Shown here one piece after another: positions 62,126 to 64,000 of a stretch of 64,000 nt of DNA. The translations under genes and the position numbers were made by a program. Within the stretch, counting starts at the first letter, position 1. Each line of letters begins with the position of its first letter. The notes under the pieces were generated by a model that made no database searches, was not told the DNA's origin, and was given only the letters and a program-made list of their open reading frames with translations. Source of the stretch: Limisphaera sp026417315 (GTDB lineage Bacteria > Verrucomicrobiota > Verrucomicrobiia > Limisphaerales > Limisphaeraceae); the NCBI RefSeq assembly GCF_049537125.1, contig NZ_JBMVQY010000001.1:1426001-1490000 (forward strand), given 5' to 3'.

Positions 62126-63130
62126 TCATTCCGCGCCGGTGGCCTGCAGACGCCGTTCCCGGCGCGCCCACCACCAGGCAATGAGGGTGCTGATCTCGTA
62201 AAGGATGTGCACCGGAATGGCCATCAGGAACATCGTGAACGGATCGCCCGAGGGAGTCAGGAACGCACAAATCACCAGCTCCGCCACCACCCAGTAGGGT
62301 CGGAAGTTGCGCAGCTTTTCATAATCCAGCAGCCCGATCTTCACCAGGGCCAGCAGGACGATGGGCAACTCGAAGCTCACGCCCATCACCAACATGAACA
62401 TGCAGACAAAGGTGATGTAGTCCTCGGCCCGCCACTCGTCGGCACGAAACCCCAACCAGGCGGAAAACTGCACCGTCGCCCCCAGCGCCACCTCCAACAT
62501 CACGAAGTAACAAAAGGCCATCCCCAGCAGGAACAGAAAGCCCCCGACGCCCAGCGCGCGCAGCACGAAACGTCTCTCGTGGACCTTCAAGGCGGGCAAC
62601 ACGAACTGTCCGATGAAGTACAACATGAACGGCAGGGCCAGGACCAGCCCTCCGTACAACGCCAACTTGATGGCGACCATGAAGGCGCTGATCGGGCTGT
62701 AGTTCTTCAGCAGGACGAACGGATCTTGTTCGGGCACGGGGGACTGCGCCTCGGGCTGCAGCGCCAGCACCCACTGGCCGTTCACGTGCATGGGCACCAC
62801 GTTCAGGGCCTGCACGTTCGTCGACCAACCGGGTAACCATTGGCCGAGGGTGGATCGGTCCAGCCGCGCCAGCACATTGGTGCCCCAATGGACGGTGACC
62901 AGCGAACCCGGCGGCGGCGTGTAGAAACGCGACGCCGCCTGAAGCGGGTAGGTCAAAAACCGCACCAGATGATCCCCTGCAACCAGACAGACCAGCATGG
63001 CCACCGCCAAGGAGGTAAACACCTTGATCAGTGTCCAGCGCAGGTCTTCCAGATGCTCCAGAAAGGGCTTGACCGGACCTCCTTCGCTTTCCTCCTCGTC
63101 GTAAAACGTCTCGTCTGCCTCGTCGGCCAT
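62126..63130 (-). CDS. tatC: Sec-independent (twin-arginine) translocase subunit TatC, with periplasmic insertion
   Basis: The 334-aa protein has the TatC N-terminus (KPFLEHLEDLRWTLIKVF), six hydrophobic segments, and the conserved FLTPSGDPFTMFLMAIPVHILYEIS near the C-terminus. Canonical TatC is about 250 aa; the extra length lies in the first periplasmic loop. About 80 residues separate YPLQ (near 63) from SPISAFMVAIKL (near 145), where TatC usually has a short SPTEAF-containing loop. The tail (RRERRLQATGAE) is basic. It recruits twin-arginine signal peptides; this window encodes two candidate substrates. It follows tatA by 32 nt. Confidence 0.94.
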   Translation of the reverse strand: MADEADETFYDEEESEGGPVKPFLEHLEDLRWTLIKVFTSLAVAMLVCLVAGDHLVRFLTYPLQAASRFYTPPPGSLVTVHWGTNVLARLDRSTLGQWLPGWSTNVQALNVVPMHVNGQWVLALQPEAQSPVPEQDPFVLLKNYSPISAFMVAIKLALYGGLVLALPFMLYFIGQFVLPALKVHERRFVLRALGVGGFLFLLGMAFCYFVMLEVALGATVQFSAWLGFRADEWRAEDYITFVCMFMLVMGVSFELPIVLLALVKIGLLDYEKLRNFRPYWVVAELVICAFLTPSGDPFTMFLMAIPVHILYEISTLIAWWWARRERRLQATGAE

Positions 63131-63162
63131 CGCAGCCTGTCAGCACCAACAGTTGCCCGGAC

Positions 63163-63456
63163 TCAAGCCGTGGGCGGGTTGTGCGGTTGTGTCGGTTGCG
63201 AAGTCGGAGAGGCGGGACCGGAGGTGGAAGTCGGAGTCGGCGGCGGGACCGGCCGGGGCGGCGGAGGCGGTTCCTCGATCGCCCGCTCCAGCTCGCTCTG
63301 CACATCCTGCGTGGCTTTCTTGAACTCCTGAATGCCCTTGCCGAGGCCGCGGGCCAGTTCCGGCAGCTTTTTGGCCCCGAACAGCAGCAAAACGATCGCC
63401 AGGATGGCCACAATCTCGGGCCATCCAAGGAACGCCAACATGATCCCGTTCGTCAT
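63163..63456 (-). CDS. tatA: Sec-independent translocase protein TatA/TatB family
   Basis: The 97-aa protein starts MTNGIMLAFLGWPEIVAILA, has the membrane helix LAIVLLLFGAKKLPELARGLGKGI and an amphipathic helix (QEFKKATQDVQSELERAI). A Pro-rich tail (PPPPPRPVPPPTPTSTSG) ends in Asn/Pro/Thr. The FGxxKLPEL motif is that of TatA. It forms the channel with TatC. The ATG at 63456 is chosen as the start just before the membrane helix; an upstream frame adds a basic, non-conserved leader. Confidence 0.94.
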   Translation of the reverse strand: MTNGIMLAFLGWPEIVAILAIVLLLFGAKKLPELARGLGKGIQEFKKATQDVQSELERAIEEPPPPPRPVPPPTPTSTSGPASPTSQPTQPHNPPTA

Positions 63457-63673
63457 ATCTGCACCGTGCTTTCCCTTTGCCTGCGACCCGGTTTCTGCTG
63501 TTCGCTCTGCGTTGCCCTTGCTGAGTCCGACGCGAAGCCGCCCTGCAAGCCTCCGCACGAATGGGAAGGTGCAGGACCGTTCTGCGTCCCCGGACGCACT
63601 CTAGATCAACCCTGCCACTTGTAAAGGGGCAACCGCATTCGGCCCCCCGCGGCCAACCCCGCCCTTTCCCCAC

Positions 63674-64000
63674 TCACCGCGGCGGCGTCAGCAACACAAA
63701 TTCCGCCCGACGATTTTTCCGCCACGCTTCTTCGTTGTGTCCCGGGTCCACCGGACGATCCTCCCCGTAACTGATGGTGACGATACGCTCCGGGGCAATG
63801 CCCGCGGCCAGCAGGACCTCTCGCACCGCCAGGGCCCGTCGCTCTCCCAGGGCCCGGTTGTACTCCTCGGTGCCCCGTTCATCGCAGTGGCCCTCCACCT
63901 TCACGGCATGGAAGGGATTGGCCTTCAAGTGGGCGGCCACCACGTCAATCTTGGGCCGCTCCGAGGTCTTGATCACCGAGCTGTCAAAGTCAAAGTACAC
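63674..64000 (-). CDS. pal: Peptidoglycan-associated lipoprotein (Pal/OmpA-like), N-terminus outside the window
   Basis: The last 108 codons of an OmpA-like domain are visible: YFDFDSSVIKTSERPKIDVV at the left, then HAVKVEGHCDERGTEEYNRALGERRA, with the peptidoglycan-binding Asp/Arg residues. The ending is RRAEFVLLTPPR. Pal proteins anchor the outer membrane to peptidoglycan; the 5' end and lipobox are beyond the right edge, so the start codon seen here is not the true one. It is upstream of tatA on the same strand with 217 nt between. Confidence 0.9.
   Translation of the reverse strand: MYFDFDSSVIKTSERPKIDVVAAHLKANPFHAVKVEGHCDERGTEEYNRALGERRALAVREVLLAAGIAPERIVTISYGEDRPVDPGHNEEAWRKNRRAEFVLLTPPR

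Noticed and set aside
60656..62836. Long plus-strand open frame over pilC and tatC
   Set aside because: Antisense to two recognised genes and compositionally like a shadow.

Overview
The window is GC-rich chromosomal DNA. Gene content points to a member of the Verrucomicrobiota, possibly Limisphaera-like. The clues are a prepilin-type protein with the C-terminal ADGH signature, Tat-exported Gfo/Idh and glycosidase-like proteins, a secreted ADP-ribosylglycohydrolase-like protein, and a long-permease Pst system. This placement is inference from gene content; no rRNA gene is present.

Layout. 1-1486 (minus): thioredoxin, two tiny membrane proteins and the N-terminal part of an RND efflux adaptor that runs off the left edge. 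1763-7081: a secreted ADP-ribosylglycohydrolase-like protein, a small membrane protein, a sigma-54 activator overlapping a class I glutamine amidotransferase-like hydrolase, and a DUF2784 membrane protein. 7256-15930 (minus): a complete Pho operon, pstS-pstC-pstA-pstB-phoU-phoB-phoR, headed by a four-unit Pho box at 16067-16110. A PHP/Sb-PDE-like secreted phosphodiesterase is divergent from it. 18171-26335: TatD DNase, TcdA, a Tat-exported glycosidase-like protein, a Tat-exported Gfo/Idh oxidoreductase, and an FMN-binding glutamate synthase-like gene broken by a one-base frameshift in a C run.

26337-39208 is a complete type I-C CRISPR-Cas locus. The array has 54 intact 37-nt repeats plus one decayed repeat at the leader-distal end. 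A leader at 30248-30540 follows, then, on the minus strand and transcribed toward the array, an 84-aa unknown gene, cas3, cas5c, cas8c (with an internal, SD-preceded cas11c start), cas7, cas4, cas1 and cas2. A 9-bp inverted repeat lies just upstream of the first gene. Several spacers are themselves strong hairpins, four of them consecutive, and one spacer is duplicated.

39587-49384: an octaheme c-type cytochrome fused to HEAT/TPR-like repeats, glucosamine-6-phosphate deaminase, a dihydroorotate-dehydrogenase-like protein paired with pyruvate:ferredoxin oxidoreductase (anaerobic pyruvate metabolism), and a Wzx-like flippase. 49771-54336 (plus): a tightly packed nucleotide-sugar operon (rfbF, rfbG, C-methyltransferase, 3,5-epimerase, NAD-dependent epimerase/reductase), likely making a C-methyl-branched 6-deoxy sugar. 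54344-64000: a SAM methyltransferase overlapping argC, a Sel1-repeat protein, a prepilin-like protein, gltX, a PilC/GspF inner-membrane protein, tatC with an extra periplasmic insertion, tatA, and the C-terminal part of a Pal/OmpA-like lipoprotein cut by the right edge. The TatA/TatC pair could export the two twin-arginine proteins seen here.

Two intergenic regions (22351-22535 and 42933-43029) carry a family of 20-nt hairpins. Their inner stem bases differ between copies but keep pairing, and copies occur in both orientations, like REP/BIME elements.
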